NCBI GenBank assembly: GCA_003696605.1
Contig: RFGV01000009.1
Coordinates: 1 to 37,677, forward strand
DNA: 37,677 bases
Direction of reading: 5' to 3'
Source: Chloroflexota bacterium
GTDB taxonomy: Bacteria > Chloroflexota > Anaerolineae > Promineifilales > Promineifilaceae
Each line of letters begins with the position of its first letter. The first letter of the stretch is position 1. The position numbers and the translations under genes were made by a program. The notes under the pieces are model-generated. The model was not told the origin of the DNA, searched no databases, and was given only the letters and a program-made list of their open reading frames with translations. Below are positions 18,434-25,339 of this stretch, piece by piece.

Positions 18434-20169
18434 TTTGCTGCCTCAAAGCTCGTTATTTCCTCTTCAATACCATTTTCCGACAACACAATAGCCTTGCCAC
18501 CTACCGGCGGCAAATTTACCGACACATTTGGCAGAGGTTGTAAACTTTGCGTGTGTTCACTTAAATTTAGGGCAACCAGGATTGTTTCCTGGGTATTTTG
18601 CCGCAAGTAAGCATAAGTGCCACGCTCATCATCAACATGCAAGCCTTGGCGTGTGCCTTGCCATAAAACCGGATGCCGCCGCCGAAAGTGAATGAGTTGC
18701 CGATAATAGTTGAGTAAAATTTTATCCTGTTTATCTCCCCACCGCATTGGTTGGCGACATTCAGCCATTCCCTGACTGCCCGGTGTCCCCATGCTCGTTT
18801 GTTGGCTTACACCAACTTCTGTGCCGTTATAGACGATTGGTTGCCCCGTCAGTGTGAATTGACACAATGCTGCCAACTGGAGTTTGCGGCGATCGTTGCC
18901 GGCCAGAAAGAGGAACCGATCCATGTCATGATTGTCCAGAAAACTGGGGCGGCTAAAACTGGCAGGAAAGAAGGCTTCGTGCATCGAAAGTTGCGCATCA
19001 AACTGGGAGAGGGGCATGGTGTTTGTGGCAAAGGTTTCACGGAGGAATTGTACCAGGATGAAGTCAAGACAACCGTCGAATCGTCCTTCGTAGCTGAGTT
19101 GTGTTTCAGGTGTTTCGACTGCCTCGCCGAAGAGCCAACATTCGGGGTTGATTTGTTTGGCTACCTGGCGCAATTCTGTCCAAAAGTCATGTGAGGGGCC
19201 AAGGACGTAGTCAAGGCGCAAGCCATCGAATCCGATTTCGCCTAACCAGAATTGGAGGCTTTGAAAGAGGTGTTGGCGTACGGCGGGATTATCTACGTTG
19301 AGTTGAGGCAAATCTTTGACGCCAAAGAATGTTTTGTATTGGTGGGGCCATTTTTCCCAGTGGTACCAGTCGTGGTAGGGGCTATGGGGGTCGCGGCGTG
19401 CGGACTGGAAGGTGGGATGCTGACTGCCCCAGTGGTTGGCAACGAAGTCGAGGATGAGGCGAATGTGGCGGCTATGGGCTTGCTGAATGAGTTCGCGGAT
19501 GTCGTCAAGGGTGCCGAGACGGGGGTTGACGCTGAAGTAGTCGGTGGCATGGTAGCCGTGGTGGGTGTGGTCGGGGAAGAAGGGGTTGAGCCATATGGTG
19601 TTGAAGCCGAGGTCGGCTATGTAATCGAGTTTTTGGATGATGCCGCGTAAGGTGCCGCCGCAAATGCTGTTGAGGTCGGAGGTTTGTTGCCAGGAACGGC
19701 CGTTTCCGGGGTAAAATCGGTCGGGGAATATTTGGTAAATGACAGCGGATTCAGCCCAGGATGGTTGGGCCGGGTCGCCAACCAGATATGAGAATACCGC
19801 ACCATTGTCTGCCAGCACAGAAGAACGGCCGTTTTTCAGGTGGGCACGAATCTGGTAGCGAACCAGGGTATTAGCCGGGTAGGCAGGCAAATTCCCTTGC
19901 CACACCTGGTAATAACGCCATGACAGAGTATCCCACCGAATATCAGCCAGACGCAGGGGAAAAACGGCCGTTTCCGGCAAAAGCACCTCACACACAACCG
20001 CCTCCACCTCATCCGGCACACACACCGTCACCACCACCAAAGGCTCATCACCAGGTCGCGGCGCACGTGGCTCCAGCCGATGCAAATGCCGCACTCCTTC
20101 CACCCGCTCCGCCAAATACCCGGCTCGCTTCTCCCTCGTTGACAACATCCCAAAAATAAAATTTTCCAT
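18430..20169 (-). CDS. GH13 alpha-amylase / neopullulanase-like glucosidase, cytoplasmic
   Basis: A 579-residue GH13 enzyme without a signal peptide. Residues 1-130 are a beta-rich N-terminal domain as in maltogenic amylases and neopullulanases. The (beta/alpha)8 barrel starts at IYQIFPDRF (144-152). Conserved regions are DFVANH (241-246), GLRLD with Arg318 and nucleophile Asp320, LFGEA with acid/base Glu349, and DNHD with transition-state Asp415. The C-terminal beta domain starts near residue 490. It likely cleaves imported maltodextrin or cyclodextrin inside the cell, which fits its place after the binding protein and permease genes. The start has TAGGTGGG just before the ATG. A hairpin lies between the permease stop and this start, so expression may be lower than that of the transporter. 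Substrate and product specificity cannot be read from sequence. Confidence 0.93.
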   Translation of the reverse strand: MENFIFGMLSTREKRAGYLAERVEGVRHLHRLEPRAPRPGDEPLVVVTVCVPDEVEAVVCEVLLPETAVFPLRLADIRWDTLSWRYYQVWQGNLPAYPANTLVRYQIRAHLKNGRSSVLADNGAVFSYLVGDPAQPSWAESAVIYQIFPDRFYPGNGRSWQQTSDLNSICGGTLRGIIQKLDYIADLGFNTIWLNPFFPDHTHHGYHATDYFSVNPRLGTLDDIRELIQQAHSRHIRLILDFVANHWGSQHPTFQSARRDPHSPYHDWYHWEKWPHQYKTFFGVKDLPQLNVDNPAVRQHLFQSLQFWLGEIGFDGLRLDYVLGPSHDFWTELRQVAKQINPECWLFGEAVETPETQLSYEGRFDGCLDFILVQFLRETFATNTMPLSQFDAQLSMHEAFFPASFSRPSFLDNHDMDRFLFLAGNDRRKLQLAALCQFTLTGQPIVYNGTEVGVSQQTSMGTPGSQGMAECRQPMRWGDKQDKILLNYYRQLIHFRRRHPVLWQGTRQGLHVDDERGTYAYLRQNTQETILVALNLSEHTQSLQPLPNVSVNLPPVGGKAIVLSENGIEEEITSFEAAK

Positions 20170-20192
20170 CCCACCTACCCTTTACCAACAAA

Positions 20193-20216
20193 ATTGGGCG
20201 CATAGAAGCGCCCAAT
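20193..20216 (-). terminator. Hairpin between permease and amylase genes
   Basis: A 9-bp perfect stem (ATTGGGCGC / GCGCCCAAT) with a 6-base loop is followed on the minus strand by TTTTG. The T-tract is short, so it may be a partial terminator or an mRNA end stabiliser inside the transporter-amylase operon. Confidence 0.6.
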
Positions 20217-20249
20217 ACACACAAACAATTTAACACACAACTACCAAAA

Positions 20250-21116
20250 TCACCCTTTCACACCACCAATCGTCAAACCCGAAACCAGGAATCGTTGCGT
20301 CAGGAAGAAAATAATCAACAACGGAATCGAAATCAACAATGCCCCCGCAGCAAACTGCCCCCAAGGAACACTCTGACTGCCAGAAAGCTTCCACAAAGCC
20401 ACCGGCAACGTATCCTGACCCGGCTTCCCAGCCAGCAAAATACTTGCTAACACAAACTCACTGAATCCACCCAAAAACCCAAACCACGCCGTAACAGCCA
20501 GCGCCGGTGTCGAAAGCGGCAACACTATCCGAATAAAACTTTGAATCGGTCCCGCCCCATCAATCATTGCCGCTTCCTCCAGCTCTACAGGAATCGTATC
20601 AAAATACCCCTTCAAATTCCACGTATTAAACACCAGCGCCCCGGCACTATATGCCAGAATCAATCCCAAATGTGTGCCAAACAACCCCATTGCCGTCAAC
20701 AATTGAGCAATTGGAATCAGCGACAAAATACCCGGGAACGCCTGAATCGCCAAAAAGAAAATCAGCAACATTTCCCGCCCTCGGAACTGAAAACGGGATA
20801 CAGCAAAAGCGGCCGATGTACTAATAAACAACGTCGCTATTGTCGTCAGGCCGGCCACCTTCAGACTGTTATACACCCACCGCCAAAAATCATAAGGATT
20901 AGAGCCCGGAATAGGTGTGCCAAACAACATTGCCTGATAATTACTCCACGTCACTTCAGTTGGCCAGAACATGCCCGCCAGATCCAAAGACACCAAACTT
21001 TGCCCCGGCCGAATAGAAGCCAGAAACATAAACCAAATTGGATACACAGCAAAAATAACCGCCACTACCAAAACCGCGTAAAACAAAAACTTCACAAAAG
21101 GGTTTAACTTTTTCAT
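20250..21116 (-). CDS. Carbohydrate ABC transporter permease, MalG type (CUT1)
   Basis: A 288-residue inner-membrane permease with six hydrophobic helices. The EAA loop that docks the ATPase is ELEEAAMIDGAGPIQSFIRIVLPL (about residues 183-206), with the family's Gly at the expected place. The C-terminus RFLVSGLTIGGVKG is typical of MalG proteins, whose tail contacts the ATPase. It forms the channel with the MalF-type subunit encoded just upstream (4-base overlap). No ATPase gene is in the window, so a shared MsmX/UgpC-type ATPase encoded elsewhere is likely. Confidence 0.95.
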   Translation of the reverse strand: MKKLNPFVKFLFYAVLVVAVIFAVYPIWFMFLASIRPGQSLVSLDLAGMFWPTEVTWSNYQAMLFGTPIPGSNPYDFWRWVYNSLKVAGLTTIATLFISTSAAFAVSRFQFRGREMLLIFFLAIQAFPGILSLIPIAQLLTAMGLFGTHLGLILAYSAGALVFNTWNLKGYFDTIPVELEEAAMIDGAGPIQSFIRIVLPLSTPALAVTAWFGFLGGFSEFVLASILLAGKPGQDTLPVALWKLSGSQSVPWGQFAAGALLISIPLLIIFFLTQRFLVSGLTIGGVKG

Positions 21117-22378
21117 TCGTACGCCCCCTTGGTAATGCGGGTGTACCGCAAACTAAACAGTGTGGCCACAAACAACATAGCAAAAACAATAACCGCAAAT
21201 GCACCCATCCGCCCAAAATTCTGGTCTTGAAACAGCCGATACGCATGGAGCATAACAAACTCCGTAAAACCAGGTTTCCCGGCCCCACTTACCGGACCAC
21301 CCCGAGTTACCAACCACACCGTATTAAACATTTGAAAAGTAGTAATAGAGCTTAAAACTACTGCTGGCAAAACGGCCGGACGCAATAAAGGCAATGTAAT
21401 AAGAGTCAACTTATCCCACCAATTCGCACCATCCACTTCAGCCGCTTCATATTGCTCATGCGGAATTGATTGCAATGCTCCCAAGATAACTACCGTAAAG
21501 AACGGATAGCTCATCCAGAGATTAATAATAACCACTGCTGCAAACGCCAACCATGGGCGATTTGGATCACCTAGCCACGTCGGGCCTTTCTCCACTATTC
21601 CCAGTGCTTTTAGCAGTTGATTAATCGTGCCAACTTCCCCCCTAAAGAAAAATTGCCAGACCAATGCGGCAATATAGCTCTGAACAGCCCACGGCACAAT
21701 TAATAACGATCGCCAAATTCCCCGTCCGCGAATATGCTCGTTATTCAAAATGAGCGCCAGCACAAGCCCCATAAGAAAAAACAGGGGAATACATGCCAGC
21801 ACATACAAAATTGTGCGGAAAAGAACAACGAAAAAATCACCAGTATCCTGCAATTGGGTAATGGCCGCGCTGGCATCAAGTAATTGCCATAATCCATAAA
21901 CAACCACCACGCCTAATGGCCACAACCACCATGAACGAGGTGGACTTATCTGGCGGTTCAAATAGCGGCGAATACCCCAAACAATGAGCAAGGGAGATAG
22001 GGCACCAAGCAGTCGAGTCAGCGAAATCAGTGATTCCCGTGTGATCAGATCACCAAATAGCTTGGTGTAATTTTCACCTAATGGGTCGCTAAACGAATAA
22101 AATTGACCACGCCCTACGGTTTTTGTGTTGGAAAAAACTTCCCAACATGTGGGTTCTAAAACTTGAGTAAGACGAGTTTGCCATGCAGGCGGAACTTCTC
22201 CGCCCACAGGTGCGCCTTCGCAGTTGGCTCGTGGTCGAAAAGTGTTTCGATTATTGAACGAAATATAAATATTATACGTAATGGGATAGACGCTGAGGAT
22301 GAACAGACCAATAAGTGTGGGAGCGATGAAGAGCAGAATGGTTAGAAACTTGCGGGGCCCTTTGAAACTAACCGCCAT
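21113..22378 (-). CDS. Carbohydrate ABC transporter permease, MalF type (CUT1)
   Basis: A 421-residue permease. It has an N-terminal helix (about 10-32), then a 100-residue exported loop with a Cys at about 54 and another at about 78, then further helices. The EAA loop is YEAAEVDGANWWDKLTLITLPL, near residue 315. The C-terminus has the final helix and RITKGAYE. It is longer than typical 290-residue CUT1 subunits because of the periplasm-side loop after helix 1, in which E. coli MalF also has a large insertion. AAGGAGG lies shortly before the ATG. It follows the binding-protein gene after 143 bases holding an 18-bp stem-loop. Confidence 0.95.
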   Translation of the reverse strand: MAVSFKGPRKFLTILLFIAPTLIGLFILSVYPITYNIYISFNNRNTFRPRANCEGAPVGGEVPPAWQTRLTQVLEPTCWEVFSNTKTVGRGQFYSFSDPLGENYTKLFGDLITRESLISLTRLLGALSPLLIVWGIRRYLNRQISPPRSWWLWPLGVVVVYGLWQLLDASAAITQLQDTGDFFVVLFRTILYVLACIPLFFLMGLVLALILNNEHIRGRGIWRSLLIVPWAVQSYIAALVWQFFFRGEVGTINQLLKALGIVEKGPTWLGDPNRPWLAFAAVVIINLWMSYPFFTVVILGALQSIPHEQYEAAEVDGANWWDKLTLITLPLLRPAVLPAVVLSSITTFQMFNTVWLVTRGGPVSGAGKPGFTEFVMLHAYRLFQDQNFGRMGAFAVIVFAMLFVATLFSLRYTRITKGAYE

Positions 22379-22468
22379 TTTCTCCTCCTTGTACGCCTGT
22401 TACTGAGGCTTGTGGTTGGTCAGTTTAGCGAATCTGGCGGTAACAGGCAATGTCCAGATGAAAATTGA

Positions 22469-22509
22469 TATAAAAGAGGGAGATGGCAATACCATCTCCC
22501 TCTTTTATA
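22469..22509 (-). terminator. Perfect 18-bp stem-loop between binding-protein and permease genes
   Basis: Bases 22469-22486 pair perfectly with 22492-22509 around a 5-base loop. The stem has a GC-rich middle and an A/T-rich foot, with CTCTTTTATA on either strand. It lies 12 bases after the binding-protein stop. By analogy with malE-malF intergenic hairpins it probably terminates part of the transcripts and protects the binding-protein mRNA, so that the binding protein exceeds the permeases. Confidence 0.85.
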
Positions 22510-22521
22510 GTGTGCTTCAGA

Positions 22522-23922
22522 TTAGCGCATGGACTCTACAGTCTCTTCGGCGGCTGCCTGAGCGGCCTGGAGTGCTTCATCTGGTGTTTGGGCACCGCTA
22601 TAGAAAGCGGCCGTTGCTTCACCCACTGGCCCCCATTGCGCATCAATAAACGGTGTATTGGGCATTGGGATACCCAGGTTCAAAGCTGCACCGAAGGCGC
22701 TGGAACTGTAAACTTCTTGAACTTCAGGACTGTTCAATGCGGCGGTATTTGCCGGCACTGTGCCATTGACCAATGCCAATTTGGCCTGTACTTCGGCGCT
22801 GCCAAAGTATTTCATAATATCCACCACGATTTCTTCATGGCCGCGATCAACAGCATTGGCGCCCATCATAAGCAGCTTGATGCCAACAAACGGACGGCCG
22901 AATGGCACAATACCAAAGTCCACACCAGCTTCTTGCAGGCTGGCAATCGCCCACGGACCAGTCCACCAGATAGCGTAATTGCCCTCTGTAATACCAGCCT
23001 GGCAGATCTCATGGCTGGTTTCTTCTGGAGCTACTTCCTTGAATTGGAGCATCCACTCAGCAGCAGCTACGCGTTCCGGTGTGTAGATATACACATTCCC
23101 TTCGTCGTCTACATAGCCAACTTCGTCATCACCACCGAAGCCGAAGTAGATTGGGGCAACATGATAGGCATCTTGGGATGTTACACCGACACCCTGATTG
23201 CACAGGAAGTATTTGTCAGGGTTGGCTTCACGGAAATCACGGGCAGCCTGTAACAGTCCGTCAAAGTCCAATGGATCGCTGGGGATATCTTCTTCGCTGA
23301 TCAATGCTTTGTTGTAAACCAGCGCGATACCTTCCTGACTTTCTGGAACACCCCAAACTTCACCTTGCCAAACCATAGCGCGTGCTGCTGCTGGCTCGAA
23401 GTTTTCATTTAAGTAGGCTTCGTCAATCCATTGGGTAACAGGCACAATATTGCCAACCAGGGCATTACGGCCGATTTGGTCTTGTACCCAAGCCAGAATG
23501 TCTGGGCCTTCGCCAGCAGGCACAGCCACAGCCATCGCGTCAGAAAGGTTGTCCTGGCGCACCAACTCAATATTTACTTCTGGGTGCATTTCTTCGTATG
23601 CCTGGAATACCTCTTCGATGGCCTCAAAATAAGCACCATCCCAGCCATGCCAGATTGTGATAGTGGTTACTTCTGCCGGTTCTTCGGCGGCTGGTTCTTC
23701 AGCATTCATGTTCGCTTCTTCAGCAGCCGGTTCTTCAGCATGTTCTTCATGCTCTTCAGTATCCATATGTTCTTCTTCGGTAGCCGGCTCTTCTGAAGTT
23801 GTCTCTTCTGCTACGGGGGGTTCAGTTGGTTCGGCTGTGGGTTCTTCTGTACCGCCACAGGCCACTAACAACATTGCACCCATGAGCAGCATGAGCACCA
23901 TTAAATATAACTTTTTGTTCAT
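22522..23922 (-). CDS. Sugar ABC transporter substrate-binding lipoprotein (MalE-like)
   Basis: A 466-residue exported lipoprotein. Signal peptide 1-21 ends in a lipobox LLVACGG with lipidated Cys22. Residues about 25-88 form a tether of Glu, Pro, Ala and Thr that includes His-rich acidic stretches (EEEHMDTEEHEEH) and a duplicated AEEPAAEE unit. The solute-binding fold starts at ITIWHGWDG and shows LVYNKALI, YAIWWTGPWAIASLQEAGVDFGIVPF and NGTVPANTAAL, typical of maltose and maltodextrin binding proteins. It captures sugar outside the membrane and delivers it to the two permeases. AGGAGG precedes the ATG. The strong hairpin after its stop probably raises its level over the permeases. The exact ligand is inferred from the adjacent GH13 gene. 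Confidence 0.94.
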   Translation of the reverse strand: MNKKLYLMVLMLLMGAMLLVACGGTEEPTAEPTEPPVAEETTSEEPATEEEHMDTEEHEEHAEEPAAEEANMNAEEPAAEEPAEVTTITIWHGWDGAYFEAIEEVFQAYEEMHPEVNIELVRQDNLSDAMAVAVPAGEGPDILAWVQDQIGRNALVGNIVPVTQWIDEAYLNENFEPAAARAMVWQGEVWGVPESQEGIALVYNKALISEEDIPSDPLDFDGLLQAARDFREANPDKYFLCNQGVGVTSQDAYHVAPIYFGFGGDDEVGYVDDEGNVYIYTPERVAAAEWMLQFKEVAPEETSHEICQAGITEGNYAIWWTGPWAIASLQEAGVDFGIVPFGRPFVGIKLLMMGANAVDRGHEEIVVDIMKYFGSAEVQAKLALVNGTVPANTAALNSPEVQEVYSSSAFGAALNLGIPMPNTPFIDAQWGPVGEATAAFYSGAQTPDEALQAAQAAAEETVESMR

Positions 23923-23950
23923 GTTGGTTCTCCTCCTAAACAGGATTTTG

Positions 23951-23981
23951 ATATTTGTTAAATTTTATACTAAACAGATAT
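23951..23981 (-). promoter_or_regulatory. Candidate promoter with overlapping inverted repeat, binding-protein gene
   Basis: On the minus strand TATAAA (23964-23969) could be a -10 box. It lies inside an imperfect inverted repeat, ATATTTGTT (23951-23959) and AACAGATAT (23973-23981), with 8 of 9 positions matching. No clear -35 is seen. The arrangement resembles an operator over a promoter, but the boxes differ from those in front of marR. Confidence 0.35.
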
Positions 23982-24020
23982 TTGGGATTTTGAATTCAGT
24001 GGTTTTTATTGTTGTTGGGA

Positions 24021-24032
24021 CATCACCTCCTT
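24021..24032 (-). promoter_or_regulatory. Orphan full-length Shine-Dalgarno sequence
   Basis: The minus strand reads AAGGAGGTGATG, complementary to the last 11 bases or so of 16S rRNA. It is 13 bases after the marR stop and about 100 bases before the binding-protein start, which has its own AGGAGG. The only start codon near it is the overlapping ATG, which opens a 5-codon frame (MSQQQ). Confidence 0.6.
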
Positions 24033-24045
24033 AGAGGAACTTGGA

Positions 24046-24501
24046 TTAATCTGATGTTTGTTGTTTGAGAGTTTCCAAACTAACTTTTAGATTGTCTCGT
24101 ATTTCTATCAGACCTTTTTTAAGGGTATCCAGATTTATTGTTTGACAGCAGGTAAGCCGTTCGACAGTATAAGCGTAATGTGCCTGAGTTGCTTTTTGGC
24201 GTAAGGTTTCCCCCTTTTCTGTCAGGTACAGTCGGTAAGTACGGCCGTCTGATTCATGCCGTTTTCGCCGCACCAGACCTTCTGTTTCCATGCCTCGAAT
24301 AATGCGTGTTGCATTACTCTTGTCGCAAATCATCAGTTCACTCAGACGACTTAGAGACAGTCCTGGTTCATTGCCCAAATGCACCAATACATAGTAGCGG
24401 GGGATTGACAGGTTGAACTGACTTAGCAGATGGCGATCACCGTCATCAAGCAGAATAAAGATTTCGTTCAATAAGTTATAAACCATTATGGGATCGCTCA
24501 T
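24046..24501 (-). CDS. MarR-family transcriptional regulator
   Basis: A 151-residue winged-helix protein. Helix-turn-helix residues are about 48-75 (LSLSRLSELMICDKSNATRIIRGME), followed by the wing ESDGRTYRLYLTEKG with the conserved Asp-x-Arg. N- and C-terminal helices form the dimer interface. It contains a Cys-Cys pair near residue 118 that might sense oxidants (inference). MarR dimers usually repress and release DNA on binding small ligands. Tandem TTGA-N4-TCAA boxes overlap its own promoter, which implies autoregulation. The binding-protein gene follows after 123 bases on the same strand without an obvious terminator between, so the regulator probably controls the sugar unit. MarR control of a maltodextrin system is unusual; LacI or ROK regulators are common. 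The start has only a weak GAG. Confidence 0.93.
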   Translation of the reverse strand: MSDPIMVYNLLNEIFILLDDGDRHLLSQFNLSIPRYYVLVHLGNEPGLSLSRLSELMICDKSNATRIIRGMETEGLVRRKRHESDGRTYRLYLTEKGETLRQKATQAHYAYTVERLTCCQTINLDTLKKGLIEIRDNLKVSLETLKQQTSD

Positions 24502-24519
24502 ATTTCAGCTCGAAAGTAG

Positions 24520-24546
24520 TTGATAGCTCAACAATTGACATATCAA
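24520..24546. promoter_or_regulatory. Tandem MarR-type operators upstream of marR
   Basis: There are two 12-bp boxes of the form TTGA-N4-TCAA: TTGATAGCTCAA at 24520-24531 and TTGACATATCAA at 24535-24546. They are 15 bp centre to centre and embedded in a larger perfect inverted repeat (TAGTTGATA at 24517-24525, TATCAACTA at 24541-24549). They cover the -10 edge to about +20 of the marR promoter, so bound protein would block transcription. Confidence 0.75.
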
Positions 24547-24574
24547 CTATACCATGCAGACAAAAAGACGTCAA
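24546..24574 (-). promoter_or_regulatory. marR promoter
   Basis: On the minus strand TTGACG (24569-24574), a 17-base spacer and TATAGT (24546-24551) make a near-consensus housekeeping promoter. The predicted start is near 24539, giving a leader of about 38 bases to the marR ATG. Confidence 0.8.
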
Positions 24575-24593
24575 AAAAATGGCCAGATGGTAA

Positions 24594-25307
24594 TTAGTTG
24601 GCATAAGGACCGCGATTTTCAGGGGGCAAAAGGGTGGCAAGATGGCGCATCATTTCGTCGCCGAGTTGGTTGAGTTGTTCTTTACGTTTTCGTGAGGGGA
24701 GTTTTGGCAGGGTTAATGGGCCAAAGCAAGGGCCTATTGTCATTGTGACGGGGGTACGACGACCGCGGCGGATATTGGCCATGGCTTTTTCGGTGCCTAA
24801 AAATGTGACTGGGAGGATAGGGGATTGGCTTTTAACGGCGAGGTAGGCTGCACCTGGTCGGGCAGGGATGAGTTGGGCGGAGTGGCGCGAATTTTGGCCT
24901 TCGTCTAGAGGTATGGTTTCGCCGCGTGCCAGGCGTTCTTGCAGGTTTGGGTCGATGCCGCCTTCGGGGAAGATGCTCAGGTAGCCGTTTTTGTGTAGGG
25001 TTTGTAGGGCAGCTTGAATGGCTTGTCGATCTGGTTGGCCGCGCCGGACAGGGATGATGTCTAGTGGCAGGGTGATGAGGCGGAAGAGGGGGTGGTTGAG
25101 GAGTTCGTTGGCGGCCATGAAGGTGATGGGATAGGGGAGATAGAGGCCTAGTAGTGCTGGTTCGAACCAACTGAAATGGTTGCTGATAATGATAAGCGGG
25201 CCGTTGGGTGGCAGGTTTTCCTGTCCGATGATGGTGAGTTTGAACAGGATTTTGGCCAGAAGACGGCCGATTCCTATTACCACCCAACGACCTGCTTTAC
25301 GCCACAT
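24594..25307 (-). CDS. 1-acyl-sn-glycerol-3-phosphate acyltransferase family protein (PlsC-like)
   Basis: A 237-residue LPLAT-fold enzyme. Motif I is SNHFSWFEP, with His44 but Glu49 where the family normally has Asp (HX4D). Motif II is around IPVRRG (86-91). Motif III is FPEG (113-116). Motif IV lies around PILPVTFLG. It would acylate lysophosphatidate or a related lipid at the membrane; a hydrophobic N-terminal stretch (about 8-28) could attach it. It begins 32 bases after the pheT stop and probably shares its transcript. The Asp-to-Glu change may keep activity, as the acidic partner of the His is conserved in charge. The substrate is uncertain. Confidence 0.88.
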   Translation of the reverse strand: MWRKAGRWVVIGIGRLLAKILFKLTIIGQENLPPNGPLIIISNHFSWFEPALLGLYLPYPITFMAANELLNHPLFRLITLPLDIIPVRRGQPDRQAIQAALQTLHKNGYLSIFPEGGIDPNLQERLARGETIPLDEGQNSRHSAQLIPARPGAAYLAVKSQSPILPVTFLGTEKAMANIRRGRRTPVTMTIGPCFGPLTLPKLPSRKRKEQLNQLGDEMMRHLATLLPPENRGPYAN

Positions 25308-25339
25308 AGCTGAACCTGTTTTTGATGATAGATGTAATG

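Noticed and set aside
24569..24593. T-run downstream of plsC as an intrinsic terminator
   Set aside because: Seven T residues are present on the minus strand but no stable stem precedes them; the T-run abuts the marR -35 box.
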